Translations under genes and position numbers: made by a program
Origin: Flaveria trinervia
Lineage: Eukaryota; Streptophyta; Magnoliopsida; Asterales; Asteraceae
DNA length: 64,000 nucleotides
Direction: 5' to 3'
Assembly (NCBI GenBank): GCA_025506515.1
Contig: JACCIX010000331.1
Span: 1-64,000, forward strand
Notes under the pieces: generated by a model
Seen by the model: only the letters and a program-made list of their open reading frames with translations
What the model was told of the DNA's origin: nothing
Databases searched by the model: none
In this document: one piece after another, positions 10,488 through 20,133 of the stretch
Layout of the letters: every line of letters starts with the position of its first letter
Position numbering within the stretch: position 1 is the first letter of the stretch

Positions 10488-11698
10488 TGTCACATCCCGA
10501 CCAACGGCGAAATCATCGAGGCGGACAAATGTGAAACGATTGTTCATAGCACATGGAACTGAATAAGTTGTAATAATATTAAATATCATTTTTATTGAAC
10601 ATTACAAGACAATTAAATCATTACAATGCAAACAAGGCATAAACAACAATATAAGACTTTCAATTAACTAAGTCCAAATCCTATATGAGCACGAAGGGAT
10701 CTTCAAGTATCAAACCTGAAACATGTTCAAAATAAAGGGGTCAACATAATGTTGGGGAGATTTCCATAGTTTTCATACATAAATATATAAAAGATGGCAA
10801 TTCATGTTATAAGTTAGAGAAAAAAGTAATTAGGGATGTAAGACAGATGCATAATCAAACCTTGACAGGTTACAAGTCTCAACGTTTACAAGTTTATACG
10901 ATTAGCTAAGTGTACTTGGATTAACCAAGCAGGCTTGTCAAGCCCATAGATCTATAATGCCGCCAGGCTAGCAATACTTAATGATTGTACATATAATCAT
11001 CAAAACATAGTAAGTACTAAGATCAACTAACCACAACATTCAAGTTAATTGCCATAAGTTTACAAGAATCAAACGTTTTACAAGTGCAGTGGTTATAATG
11101 TAACATGTTTCACCCCAAAGTGTAAAAATATGAAAAAGGGGTATAGAAATACTCACAAGAAAAACTCACATGCTATAAGTTGCACTTAAGATAATAATAA
11201 GAAGATAAGATGATTTCAACGATTTCTTCATGATTCAACCTAAGATTTATGTCTTAAGATTAGAACAAAGATAAGATTCAAGTGTACATATGAATTAGGG
11301 TTTTATTGGAAATTTGGGGGGTTTTAATATTAAAATCAAGTAAAATAAAACAAACAATTATGTTTTGGTTCAATAAAGATGGAATAAATTATATAAGATT
11401 GAGAACGATAAAGAATGGTTCAATAATCTACTTATAATAAAGATTAAGTATAATGTGTGAAAAGAAATAATTAACTTAATAATTAATAATTTAAAATTTG
11501 ATAAAGATAATTGAATATTTACTTAATTGACTTGTAAGATAAATTATAATTATTTAAATCATTTATAAAGTTTTTGAACCTTTAAATGATTTTTATAATA
11601 TCCAAAACCTTAAAATAAGAATAATAGAAAGTTGTATTGTTTTATTAGTTTCAAGAGTTTAAATAAAAGTTAAAGAATAAATTTAGTAGCTAATTATG
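10488..11698. mobile_element. D (left part): solo-LTR-like insertion, TGTCACATCCC start
   Basis: Begins TGTCACATCCCGACC immediately after the coding codons of element A gag. It is about 1.2 kb of AT-rich DNA without coding similarity. At 11699 it is cut by the LTR of element B+. Its right part is placed at about 41870-42368, ending ATGTTACA. The two parts sum to about 1.7 kb, close to X1, and share its type of ends. Flanking five bases (AGTAT versus GGAAT) match only 3 of 5, so a target duplication is not confirmed. Confidence 0.5.
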
Positions 11699-11936
11699 TG
11701 TTGATACATATGTACCTAGATTCAGACCTTAATGTAATAGGTCTTGAATGTCTTACGCTTATGTAATGCTTGGGTACTTAATGAAATGAGAATGTTTGGT
11801 TGTGATTTATAATGTTTAATAGTTCATTAATGAGTTGTGTAACGCATATTGACTAGATTATATAGGTTTGTGATTGTTTGAATTGATATGCATAATGTTA
11901 TAATAATGAATACATTCAAACCTGGTTAAGTGAAGT

Positions 11937-12152
11937 TCTCATGCGTCCGACTGGACCATGCGCCCCAACAGTGGTCATGCGTCCGAATGGCCATGCGACT
12001 GAGAGTCCATGCGCCTAACTAGTCCATACGCCTGAACAACTTCATGCGACCGACTCAGTCGCACGACTGAACACTCAGTCGTGCGAATGGATCAACCGCA
12101 TGGCTCAATCGCATGAATGAACCATGCAAATGGTTCAGTCGCACAAATGAGT
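11937..12152. repeat. CpG palindrome cluster in B+ LTR
   Basis: Many variants of a CATGCGACTGA / TCAGTCGCACGACTGA motif are packed into about 215 bp. The best copies (near 12055-12090) are self-complementary over about 14-16 bp. It ends about 10 bp before the TATA box. The same motif is clustered at the matching place in B- (58350-58520). Confidence 0.8.
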
Positions 12153-12162
12153 AACCCTAACC

Positions 12163-12170
12163 TATAAATA
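12163..12170 (+). promoter_or_regulatory. TATA box of B+ LTR
   Basis: TATAAATA in ACCCTAACCTATAAATACCG; the block is kept in the B- LTR (reverse strand, about 58326-58333). It lies 266 bp before the LTR end. Confidence 0.65.
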
Positions 12171-12438
12171 CCGCCTAATTCGTGGAAAAACGTAAGCATT
12201 GTACACACTTCGACTCCAGACGTACCCTAGCCGTCCAGAAACCTCTAAGATCATACTCCAAGTTCATAGATCGCATTAGATCAATTCCTAATCGATTCTT
12301 AACGTTAGATTCAATCACAAAATTGTTTCTACGTGCGTTCTCACTGATTGGATCGCCAATCAAATAGGATTCCGCACTATTTGGTTCGGTATACATGTTA
12401 ATCAGTTAGTACATCGTCTAGTACAAGATCCCAACAAG

Positions 12439-12451
12439 TGGTACCAGAGCC
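12439..12451 (+). other. Primer binding site of B+
   Basis: TGGTACCAGAGCC, two bases after the LTR end. It differs by one base from the usual TGGTATCAGAGC complement of initiator Met-tRNA. Confidence 0.85.
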
Positions 12452-12944
12452 TTGGCTCTTGATTACATGTGATTCAATCGTTTGTGATACAAAAATTGTT
12501 TCTTTTCACTAAAAGCGCAATATTTTTGTGTCTAACGGTGTCTTAGACGTCTTCTGATCATAAAGTTCAGTTTCTTCGGTATACGACAATTAGGGTTTGT
12601 GAAAATTCAAGTTTTTGCAGCCAAAACACGTTTAACCTACGAATTTTCAAACTTCAGGAGGTTCAGTCGCACGATTGGCTCAATTGCACGACTGAGTTCA
12701 TTCACATTCTCCAAACGCACGATTGGATTCATTCGTACACTCATTCGTACGACTGAGAACCCTATTCGGACTGTCCAACCGCATTAGCTCATTTGGCCGA
12801 CTGACTCATCCGCATTAGTTCAGTCGCATGATTGAACCATTCGTCTAGTTCAATCGCCCGAATAAGCCCAATCGCCCGAATAAGCCAATCGCATACCTTC
12901 ATTCTCTTACATAAACAATTTGTTGAATAGTAAAGTTAAGTAAA
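12452..12944 (+). other. 5' leader of B+ with a second palindrome cluster
   Basis: Untranslated leader between the primer site and the gag ATG. At 12660-12890 the CAGTCGCACGA / CGTACGACTGAG motif of the LTR is repeated again, so the RNA leader itself carries many inverted repeats. Open frames here are not supported as genes. Confidence 0.6.
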
Positions 12945-13205
12945 ATGGAGGACCAGTTTTTAGCATACACAGCAAGTAGAGACACTCGTATACAGAATCT
13001 ACTACTATTGGAGAACGAAGTGGGAATTCATAATAAACCCCCAAAGCATATCACGTTAGATGACTACCCACAATGGAAGCAACGTTTTGAAATCTACTTA
13101 AATGGAGTAGATACAAATTTGTGGGAGGCTATAGAGTCGGGGTACAGTATGCCAGTAGGAGCTGACGGTGTCAAACTTACGTTAAGTGGCATGTCTGATG
13201 CACAA
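12945..13205 (+). pseudogene. Element B+ gag, N-terminal part
   Basis: The ATG at 12945 starts a clean frame: MEDQFLAYTASRDTRIQ, then ITLDDYPQWKQRFEIYL (the Trp-centred Copia gag start) and LWEAIESGY. It is cut near 13205, after MSDAQK, where a partial C-family LTR follows. Compared with related gag proteins, an estimated 60-70 residues are missing before gag resumes in the segments at 13850 and 38054. Confidence 0.8.
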
Positions 13206-13849
13206 AAGTGTATGGTTTTTAAGAATGCAGTATATTGCCTTCTCTATGTTCTATTACAAGTGTTCAAAAGCATATATGAAAGATACAAGAACATGAGATA
13301 CTTATACTACATCCTACGGCCGGCTATACTTTGAAAGCCAGCTGGATACAATTGACTAGACACAAACAAAATCAATTGTGGAGTCAAAAGGCAGATTGCC
13401 TTTTGACTTGTGACTATGACATGCCATAGCTCACATCCTTATCTATTACAAAAAGGATAAAGTACATAAAGTAGAAAGTTACAGACTCAAGACCTCAATG
13501 TACAGTTACCAAAAGCATGGACCTTTTCACCAACTCATGTAAGTGGTGACTTGCAGAGGTGCAGCGGAAAGGTGTCCAGCTTTATGGAACAGTACATCAA
13601 ATAAATCATGTTACTAAAAGTCTTCGGAAGAAATCTGTCTTCATGAACATGAAGCTTCGGAAGACTTTGTCTCTGAGGCTTCGGAAGACTTCATGTTTGG
13701 CTTTGGAAGATATTGGTCTTGGCTTCAGAAGATTTCACACTTAGAGTATTTTTTTGTTTCATGTGTGAAACTTCCTAAGCTTCTTCTTTAATGCACTTGT
13801 GCAGCATGCAGGAAAGACTTAAGATGTTTAGATTGCATCAGCCTCTTCA
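13206..13849. repeat. Partial C-family LTR, left copy of an 851-bp patch
   Basis: Matches 37408-38053 nearly base for base, including GTGTATGGTTTTT...GCATCAGCCTCTTCA. It lacks the first 143 bp of the full LTR (37265-37407). It contains CTTCGGAAG-type motifs. On its right B gag follows (13850-14057), not the interior of C-, so it is not a normal 3' LTR. Confidence 0.85.
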
Positions 13850-14057
13850 TTAATCTATATAGAAAGCTTGGATGACGTGATCGACAGATTCTACCATTTG
13901 ATGAGTGAGATGCACACTCATGGAGTTACTACGTCTATGGAGGATAAGGTATCCAACTTTGCTGATGGACTACCGGAGAAATGGGCTTCCTTCGTTTCAA
14001 ATCTCAGATAGAATGGGATGCTCTCGAAGTTAGATATAAATGACTTCATTCTGAATT
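13850..14057 (+). pseudogene. Second copy of a B gag segment
   Basis: Encodes ESLDDVIDRFYHLMSEM, KVSNFADGLPEKWASFV and LSKLDINDFI, the same stretch as 38054-38258 with a few differences. It stops abruptly at ATTCTGAA (14057), where the interior of C- begins. It belongs to a duplicated patch rather than to the working reading frame of B+. Confidence 0.8.
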
Positions 14058-14879
14058 GAAGTCAAGATGGGTCTTCCTATTTCTAGAGGAGCTATTTGAA
14101 TTGAAGTTGGTGAAGCTTCCTCTGGCTGCACATCTTCAGGCTGTTCTGATTCATCCTGAGGTTTAGAAGGGGATGCAGGCTTCTTCTTTTTCTTAGGCTT
14201 TGGTCTAGAAGCCATCTTCTTCTTTCTCTTTCCAAATTTTAACTGAGAAGACTGGCTGCAGCACCAGATTGATCTTCACTGTCTTTCTCAGTTGGGACTT
14301 CCTCTCTCTCAGGTTCAGATGGAGAGGGAGGTTGACCCTTCTGTGGATCAAAAGATGAAGCTTGCTGAGCATTAACAGGAGATCGAGGTTGTGTTGTCTC
14401 TAGTTGTTCAACCTTAACCTCCACTTCAGGTGGAGCCTTACTTGGAATGGAGTGTAAGTCAGTGAGCTCTCCACTCTTAATCTTCTGCTTGATTACCCTG
14501 ATATGCTCATCTATAGTGGATAGAGACATGGGTCCAAGTCTCCTTCCGGAGAATCCATACAGCTTCAAGAAGCTCATCATCCTTTGCCTATCAGCAGACT
14601 TTTTCATGCTCTTTTGGATGATGTCTCTTGATTTTGCAGCTTCTTCCTTTAGCTTCTTCTTGTTGTCTTTCTTTCCTTGACTAGCTCAAGCTCAAGTTGT
14701 TTTAAGTTATCAAACTTAATATAGTCATAAGGCAAGGGAAGGAGTGCATCTACCTGATAGAGGCCTGTGGCACTTAAGTAGTTAATCATCTTGATTCTGT
14801 CTTCTTTTTTATCTACCTGAGGTTCTTGTTGAACCACATCCTCTTGTTCAGGACTTTCTTGATTTGGGGAGAGGGTAGG
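14058..14879 (-). pseudogene. ORF3 of C-, C-terminal part (left of C+)
   Basis: Minus-strand pieces: RIKMINYLSATGLYQVDAL (about 14820-14750), then RQRMMSFLKLYGFSGRRLGP (about 14590-14530), then a Pro/Ser/Glu-rich tail and a Lys/Pro-rich stretch KPKKKKKPASPSKPQ (about 14200). The two 'M..[FY]L...G[FLY]' blocks match two blocks in ORF3 of C+ (25200 and 25410). Function unknown. It is separated from the rest of ORF3 by the C+ insertion and truncated at 14058. Confidence 0.65.
14875..14879. repeat. Target-site duplication GTAGG (left)
   Basis: GTAGG precedes the 5' LTR of C+ and is repeated exactly at 27477-27481 after its 3' LTR, proving one insertion event at this point. Confidence 0.95.
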
Positions 14880-14942
14880 TGTTGGATCAAGAAGAAGGCT
14901 AATGCAAACCAAAACTAGATCACTTAAGTTATTTTGGTGCTG

Positions 14943-15210
14943 CATGCAAAGGCTTCCGAAGCTTGTCATGGAACTTCCAAAGGTTGTAGAGTTCTTCCGA
15001 AGACAAAGGAAAAGTCCAACTTCCGAAGATAGAACTCTACTTCCGAAGAAAAATGCATACTTTGAAGTTCAAGACTTAGAAGAATAAAGTAAAGAACACT
15101 TCCGAAGTATGATGAAGAAGTCTCCAAGTCTTGGAAGAAGCAGCCTCTTCCGAAGTATAAAGTGGCTTCGGAAGTACTTACTCTTCCGAAGCCATTTAAC
15201 CTTCGGAAGA
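14943..15210. repeat. CTTCCGAAG/CTTCGGAAG cluster in C+ 5' LTR
   Basis: About nine copies of the core TTCCGA/TCGGAA in about 270 bp, for example GGCTTCCGAAGCTTG, ACTTCCGAAGAAAAA, GGCTTCGGAAGTAC and CTCTTCCGAAGCC. CTTCCGAAG and CTTCGGAAG are reverse complements of each other, so each copy is nearly palindromic and any two can pair. Confidence 0.9.
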
Positions 15211-15498
15211 CACTGCTATAACCAGTGGACTCAAGTATGGTATCTGACTCCGCTATAGACTTCTGATACAACATGGCTTTTTCTAAAGAACCATGTTGTT
15301 GACCATACTTTATTCCACTGTTTACCTTTCATGATAGTACAGTTGCCATCTTTAGTTGGTGACAAAAGGTAAGTCAGGGACATGTCCTGACTACCAAATC
15401 TCAGATAAGACTTATCTAAGATACCTTAACTATAGTCTTGTAGTATAGACTTTAGCTAAAGGATCCCAGCGGGTATCAAGTATATCGGCTGTAGATAG

Positions 15499-15508
15499 TA
15501 TATATATA
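15499..15508 (+). promoter_or_regulatory. TATA-like promoter of C+ LTR
   Basis: TATATATATA in GATAGTATATATATAGG, about 210 bp before the LTR end. The same block occurs in the 3' LTR near 27255. Distance to the LTR end and place downstream of the palindrome cluster match the other families. Confidence 0.5.
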
Positions 15509-15719
15509 GGTTCTTCTTGTAACTCAAAAAAATCATCTGCTTGTAAGAGTCTTTGTATCTTGAGTTGAGAATCATATATAAAAGTATCTTGAAATTATCT
15601 TTCTATGTTCTTAGTTACTTTCATATGTGATCAACTCTTATTGATTCTTACCCGAGTGTGATTCTAGGTGAGTTTGAGAGAAAACCTTGTGTTTAAGTGA
15701 CAAACACCGATCCTGCAAT

Positions 15720-15731
15720 TGGTATCAGAGC
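15720..15731 (+). other. Primer binding site of C+
   Basis: TGGTATCAGAGC two bases after the LTR end, complementary to initiator Met-tRNA. Confidence 0.92.
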
Positions 15732-15833
15732 TTCTTAGGCTCTTGATTGCGTGATCTAACCATCCAAATCAACCTGTTTTCACTCTCCCTACCACCCACT
15801 CCCTCAAATGGCCCTAACAAATCTGAAATAGAA

Positions 15834-16735
15834 ATGGGGATGATGACCAAAGCACCAATCATCACCCCTGAAAACTTCAGGTCTTGGAGTAGAAGAATGG
15901 AAGGCTTCATTAGATACCAAGACAACAAAATGTGGAACTCTATTGTCAATGGACCGTACAAGCCAAAGGTGGCTTCACCTGGTGGAAACGGTGCCATGAT
16001 AGAAAAAGCTGTCGAGGACTATTCTGATGAAGACAGAAAGAAGATGGACATCGATAGCAATGCTATGACTATTCTCATGACTGCAATACCGAACTCTATT
16101 ATAGTGGGGTTCGAGCATTGCAAGACTACCAAAGAATTGTTTGATGCACTTGCTCAGATGCATTCTTGCTCCAACGACTCAAAGAAGGACTCACTAAAGC
16201 AGTTGTTCGAGAACTTCACTCATATTGCTGGAGAGACCCTCAGCCAATAGTACTTCAGGTACATGGATCTTATCTCTTCCCTTAGTCTGTAAAGATCACT
16301 CCTGAACTTAGAGATCTCACCAGAAAGTTCATGAGTGCTCTTCCAAATGAGTGGACATTCTACCGTGTCTCTATCAAGAGAACATAAAACTTGAACACTC
16401 TTTCCATGACTAAGCTCTATGGCATCCGTAATGGATACCGTCTAGAGATGGAGAGTAAGAAGGGCCACCAAACAAGCAGATCTATGAGTCTTCCTGCTAG
16501 CAACGCTTTAATGGTTGCTAAAGGCTCATTAACGTCTCAACCTCAGCACTTCCTGACTTATCAGCAGCCATCTTGCTCACCTGGTCTCTACATCACTTAT
16601 CCTGAGACTCCAAGGTCTCAACAGGCTAAACACAATCCTTTCAGGAAAGTTGTGCCTTTGTCTCAGGAGGTGGAGACTCAGGATATTTTCAATACTGCTT
16701 TGATGATCTTGAGTGCTTCAGCCCAGATGACGTAG
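15834..16735 (+). pseudogene. C+ gag, capsid region
   Basis: The ATG at 15834 (MGMMTKAPIITPENF) opens the likely gag frame; an in-frame upstream start at 15747 adds an unconserved leader. Features: FRSWSRRMEGFIRYQD, MWNSIVNGPY and LFENFTHIAGETLSQ. An in-frame TAG at about 16248 (SQ-stop-Y) and later shifts break it. C- has the matching block at 37181-36730 (MEGFIRSLDSRMWESFENG). Gag would assemble the cytoplasmic particle. Confidence 0.8.
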
Positions 16736-16740
16736 AGTAC

Positions 16741-17331
16741 GTGGACATTGTCCAGCAAATGGGTCTCTTAACTTACAGAACAAAGAAGTTATTTAAGAGA
16801 ACTGGAAGGCATTTCCCTCAGAACGCAACTACCAGCAAGTTCGGGTTTGACAAGACCAGGGCAAAGTGTTACAACTGTAACCAACTGGGTCATTTTGCAA
16901 GGGAATGCAAGGCTCCCAAGACCAATCCAGGAACCCCACAGGCCTCCACACATCCCTCAACCTCAAAGCGCACTGAGAAGTCAACTGAGACAGCCGCAAT
17001 GGCTCAAAAAGTTGACTGGAGCTTCATGGTACAGGATGTGACTCCTGCTCAAGCTCTCATGGCCGGAACAGATGATGCCCAGGTATATGAACATCTCTGC
17101 ACTCCAGCCTGTATAGCTAAAGTTAAACTCTATCAGGATTACAATATGGAAATCAGATCTGACATTGAGTCTTTAAATATTCTAAAATCTGATTTTAAAA
17201 GAGCTGAATCTGACTATCAAAAGAAAATTGATGAGTTGGAGAAAACTGTATGTCTTTTGAAACATGAACACACCAACTACAAGACTCAAATCAAGGATCT
17301 GATATCCAAATTGTCTGAGGCTCAAGCCTAG
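16741..17331 (+). pseudogene. C+ gag, nucleocapsid knuckle and coiled-coil linker
   Basis: An intact 196-codon frame. It starts with IVQQMGLLTYRTKKLFKRTG, followed by the CCHC knuckle CYNCNQLGHFAREC (16867-16908), a Pro/Thr/Ser-rich linker and a heptad region (DYQKKIDELEKTVCLLKHEH) that should form a coiled coil. It would bind RNA and oligomerise. C- has the same module at 36332-35982. Confidence 0.85.
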
Positions 17332-17539
17332 TTGTCACTGCTGAGGCTCAGGCCAGGAAGCATGCTATCTCTGAGCAAAACTTCCAAGCTATTCTTGCAT
17401 CATCCTCCCATTCCAAACTCTGTTATCAGAACATAAAAGGGTTGGGAACCAATGAAATTACTCCACCACATTCCTATGAGTCTATCAGACAGCCTAGATG
17501 TGGTACTGAAGAGCAACAGAGGTTCCAACTGCTGACCCT

Positions 17540-18420
17540 TCTTTCCAGAGTTAAAGGATGAGGCACCAATAGTGGCCACCACAGGGAAGGAACAGGTAGA
17601 TAAACCCATTACCTCCTGTGATGATCAAATCCTAACCACCAAAGCCAGAAGAAGCAGAGCTAAAGCTGCTAGGAAAACTGCTAAGAAAGTGGCTGAATCC
17701 AAACTGAAAATTGACCCCAAACAGAAGGGTGTCTTTGTTTCAGCTGGTTTCCAAGTGTTAGGTACTTCTGATTCAGGAAAAGAATGGAATACCAACATTC
17801 CTGTCCTACCAAAGGATCAGAAGTTAAAGGGAAAAGTTACTGACGAAGAAAAGAAAACCAAGAAAACAAACCCTCACTTTCCCAGAAGACTAACATTGCA
17901 TGCATCATGTGTGGCTTGCAAAATCACATGGCAAAAGATTGTTACTACAATCCTGCAAGCACACATTATGGAAATAATGTTAGGAAAGAAGGAGTCAGGG
18001 AAGGTTTCATTTGGACCCTTCCATACGGTTCAAGAGTTGAAGAAGGGAAAGCTAGTTTCCAAAGCCAAGTTGCTTTTGGAAGAAACTCCTTCTTCCGAGG
18101 GAAAATGGCTTCGGAAGCAAAAGCTACTAAGGTTCGGAAGAACAAGAAAGCTCCCTTGAAACCATTCCAGAAGAAGACTGCTTCGAAGAAAGAAAAGGGG
18201 TGAGGACTTCTTCTGAAAAGAAAGAAGCTTCGGAAGAAGACCATGCTGCAAAAGCTTCAACAAGCTCATCCTCCAAGATCAGCCAAAGGGTGGACTGGAA
18301 GATCAAGGAGATGCTACAACCCAAACCTCTTCCTCAAAGACCTCTGTTGAACCCCATGCATATCATTTGGTTCACTTCATGTCATTATCTTTGGAAAAAC
18401 CAAGACCAATAAAGCTTGGG
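17540..18420 (+). pseudogene. C+ gag-pol linker with second zinc knuckle
   Basis: A Lys-rich frame from 17572 (ARRSRAKAARKTAKKVA), then a second CCHC-type knuckle at 17901-17942 (CIMCGLQNHMAKDC; read in the frame one base off). It is followed by a Ser/Glu/Lys region whose DNA is full of TTCGGAAG cores (18080-18235). A second CCHC before the protease is also present in C- (34931-34978, CVMCECTTHIAKDC). Its role is not known; a nucleic-acid contact is likely. Confidence 0.65.
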
Positions 18421-18479
18421 TTTTCGAACAAAACTGAATTCTCATATTATATGCAGGACATCCATTTGACAAGAACAAC

Positions 18480-18745
18480 AATGTATGGATTATAGATAGT
18501 GGATGCTCTAGGCACATGACAGGGAACATACATCTCCTTCAACAATTTCAACATTATGATGGAGGTCCTATCCAGTTTGGAGGTGAGGCCGAAGGATATA
18601 TTTCTGAAGAGGGAGTATCCAATGGTATGTTACCAGTGACAAAGTTAACTTTGTCACAGCTTGAACACAATCTGTTAAGTGTTTCTCAATTCTGTGATCA
18701 AAAGCACCAAATGCTTTTCACAAACATGAGGCATTATTCTTAAAC
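18480..18745 (+). pseudogene. C+ aspartic protease
   Basis: Contains VWIIDSGCSRHMTGN, with the catalytic D-S-G of retroviral-type aspartic proteases, and LTLSQLEHNLLSVSQFCDQ, the usual end of the Copia protease. The enzyme would cut the gag-pol polyprotein. The catalytic triad is intact here; a stop at about 18741 and the shift downstream separate it from integrase. Confidence 0.8.
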
Positions 18746-19900
18746 GGGATGACAATTCCTGGAATTGGTGCTTCTTAGATCTCCCAGGAAAGGGTATGTA
18801 CAAGCTTGATATGAATAATGCTTCCCCAATGGGTGAAGTTCATGTTTCTTTCCAAAGCTGATAGTGATGAGTCAGCACTGTGGCATAACGTATGTGTCAT
18901 GTAAATTTTAAGACAATGAACAAATGGCTAAAAATAACTTGGTACATGTTTGCCTAAAAAGGAGTTTTTCTGCAAAGACAACTGTGTTGCATGCCTGAAA
19001 GGGAACAACATAGGACATCTCATAAATCCAAATGTGTTAACTCTATCACTACTACATTGCACTTATTGCACATGGATCTTTTTGGTCCCACAACTATAAT
19101 GAGCATTGGAAGGAATCATATTGCCTTGTGATAGTTGATGATTTTACAAGATTCACATGGGTATTCTTTTTAAGAACTAAAGATGAAAATGCTGAAACAT
19201 TAAAATCTTTATTCTTTAAATAGAAAATCAAATTGATCACAAGGTTAAAATAATTAGATGTGATCAAGGGACTGAGTTTAAGAACTTCATTCTTGACCAT
19301 TCTGTAACTCAAAAGGGATTGCCAGACAATATAGTGCTCCTAGAACTCCTCAACAAAATGATGTTGCTGAGAGGAGAAATAGGACACTTATTGAGGCTGC
19401 TCGAACTATGTTAGCTGATTCAAAGCTACCTCTAACATTCTGGGCAGAGGTAGTCAGCACTGCATGCTACGTGCAGAACAGAGTTTTGTAGTTAATCCCC
19501 ATGGAAAAACCCCTTATGAGCTATGGAACAAGAGGCCACCGTTCATTGGCTTTCTAAGGTCCTTTGGCAGCAGGTGTACCATACTTAACACAAAGGACAA
19601 TTTAGCAAAATTTGCTTAAAAGTCGAATGATGCTATCTTTGTTGGATACTCTTCTAGTTCCAAAGCTTACAGAGTATACAACATGAAGAATCAACAATTT
19701 GAGGAGTCATCCAATATAGTTGTTAATGAGCACACTCCTTGTGTTAGAGGGAATGAACCTGATCACATCTTTGATTTAGAATTGTTTCCAAACTATTCTA
19801 AATCCTTTATGAGAATGTTTCAGTTGGAATAAGTGCTCAAAATGATGCTGATACTGCTGCTAATGATCAACTATTTGAGCTTCCCAGGCCTAGACCAAAT
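18746..19900 (+). pseudogene. C+ GAG-pre-integrase and integrase
   Basis: Remnants of the His/Cys zinc-binding domain (FFCKDNCVACLKGN near 18970-19010) lead into the catalytic core: CLVIVDDFTRFTWVFFLRTK (19123 on), then a broken stretch. Later blocks are NPHGKTPYELWNKRPPFIGF, FLRSFGSRCTILN and FVGYSSSSKAYRVYN. Integrase would insert the cDNA. Many stops and shifts. Confidence 0.75.
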
Positions 19901-20133
19901 TCTCCAAGTGCTGCAATACATCAAGCTTCCACTTCACAGATCCAACAGTTAACTATATCAAGTAATAGTGAACCTTCAACAAGTGAGTCCACCCTGAGAC
20001 TCAAAACTCATTAGGTGATCCACCACAACACCAGGTAGAAGGAGGTAGTATTTTGAAGGAACATGCAACTATTATACTACTTCACAGCCAACTATCGATG
20101 ATGTTTCTTATTCATTCAATCAGTCCTCATTGA

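Larger units (their letters stand above)
11699..12436 (+). repeat. 5' LTR of element B+
   Basis: The right edge is clear: CCCAACA, then the primer site. The left edge TGTTGATACA is chosen as the first TG where similarity to the B- LTR (58089-58757, reverse strand) begins; it may be off by some tens of bases. Shared blocks include TATAATGTTTAAT, CCTAACCTATAAATAC and CTATTTG near the end. It contains the CAGTCGCACGACTG palindrome cluster (11937-12150) and a TATA box at 12163. Confidence 0.7.
14880..15717 (+). repeat. 5' LTR of C+
   Basis: TGTTGGATCAAGAAGAAGG to CACCGATCCTGCA. It agrees with 26627-27476 over its whole length. Many differences are single bases missing from this copy, with a handful of substitutions. 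It has a cluster of CTTCCGAAG palindromes at 14943-15210 and a TATATATA stretch at about 15499-15508. Confidence 0.95.

Noticed and set aside
12182..12787. Three open frames of about 60-70 codons in both strands
   Set aside because: They overlap the B+ LTR end, primer site and leader; no similarity.
13206..13849. Normal 3' LTR of C-
   Set aside because: B gag, not the C- interior, follows on its right, and 143 bp at the left edge are missing.
17966..18324. Minus-strand Ser/Phe-rich frames opposite the C+ linker
   Set aside because: Shadows of the Lys/Glu-rich plus-strand linker; the symmetry of TTCCGAAG keeps both strands open.
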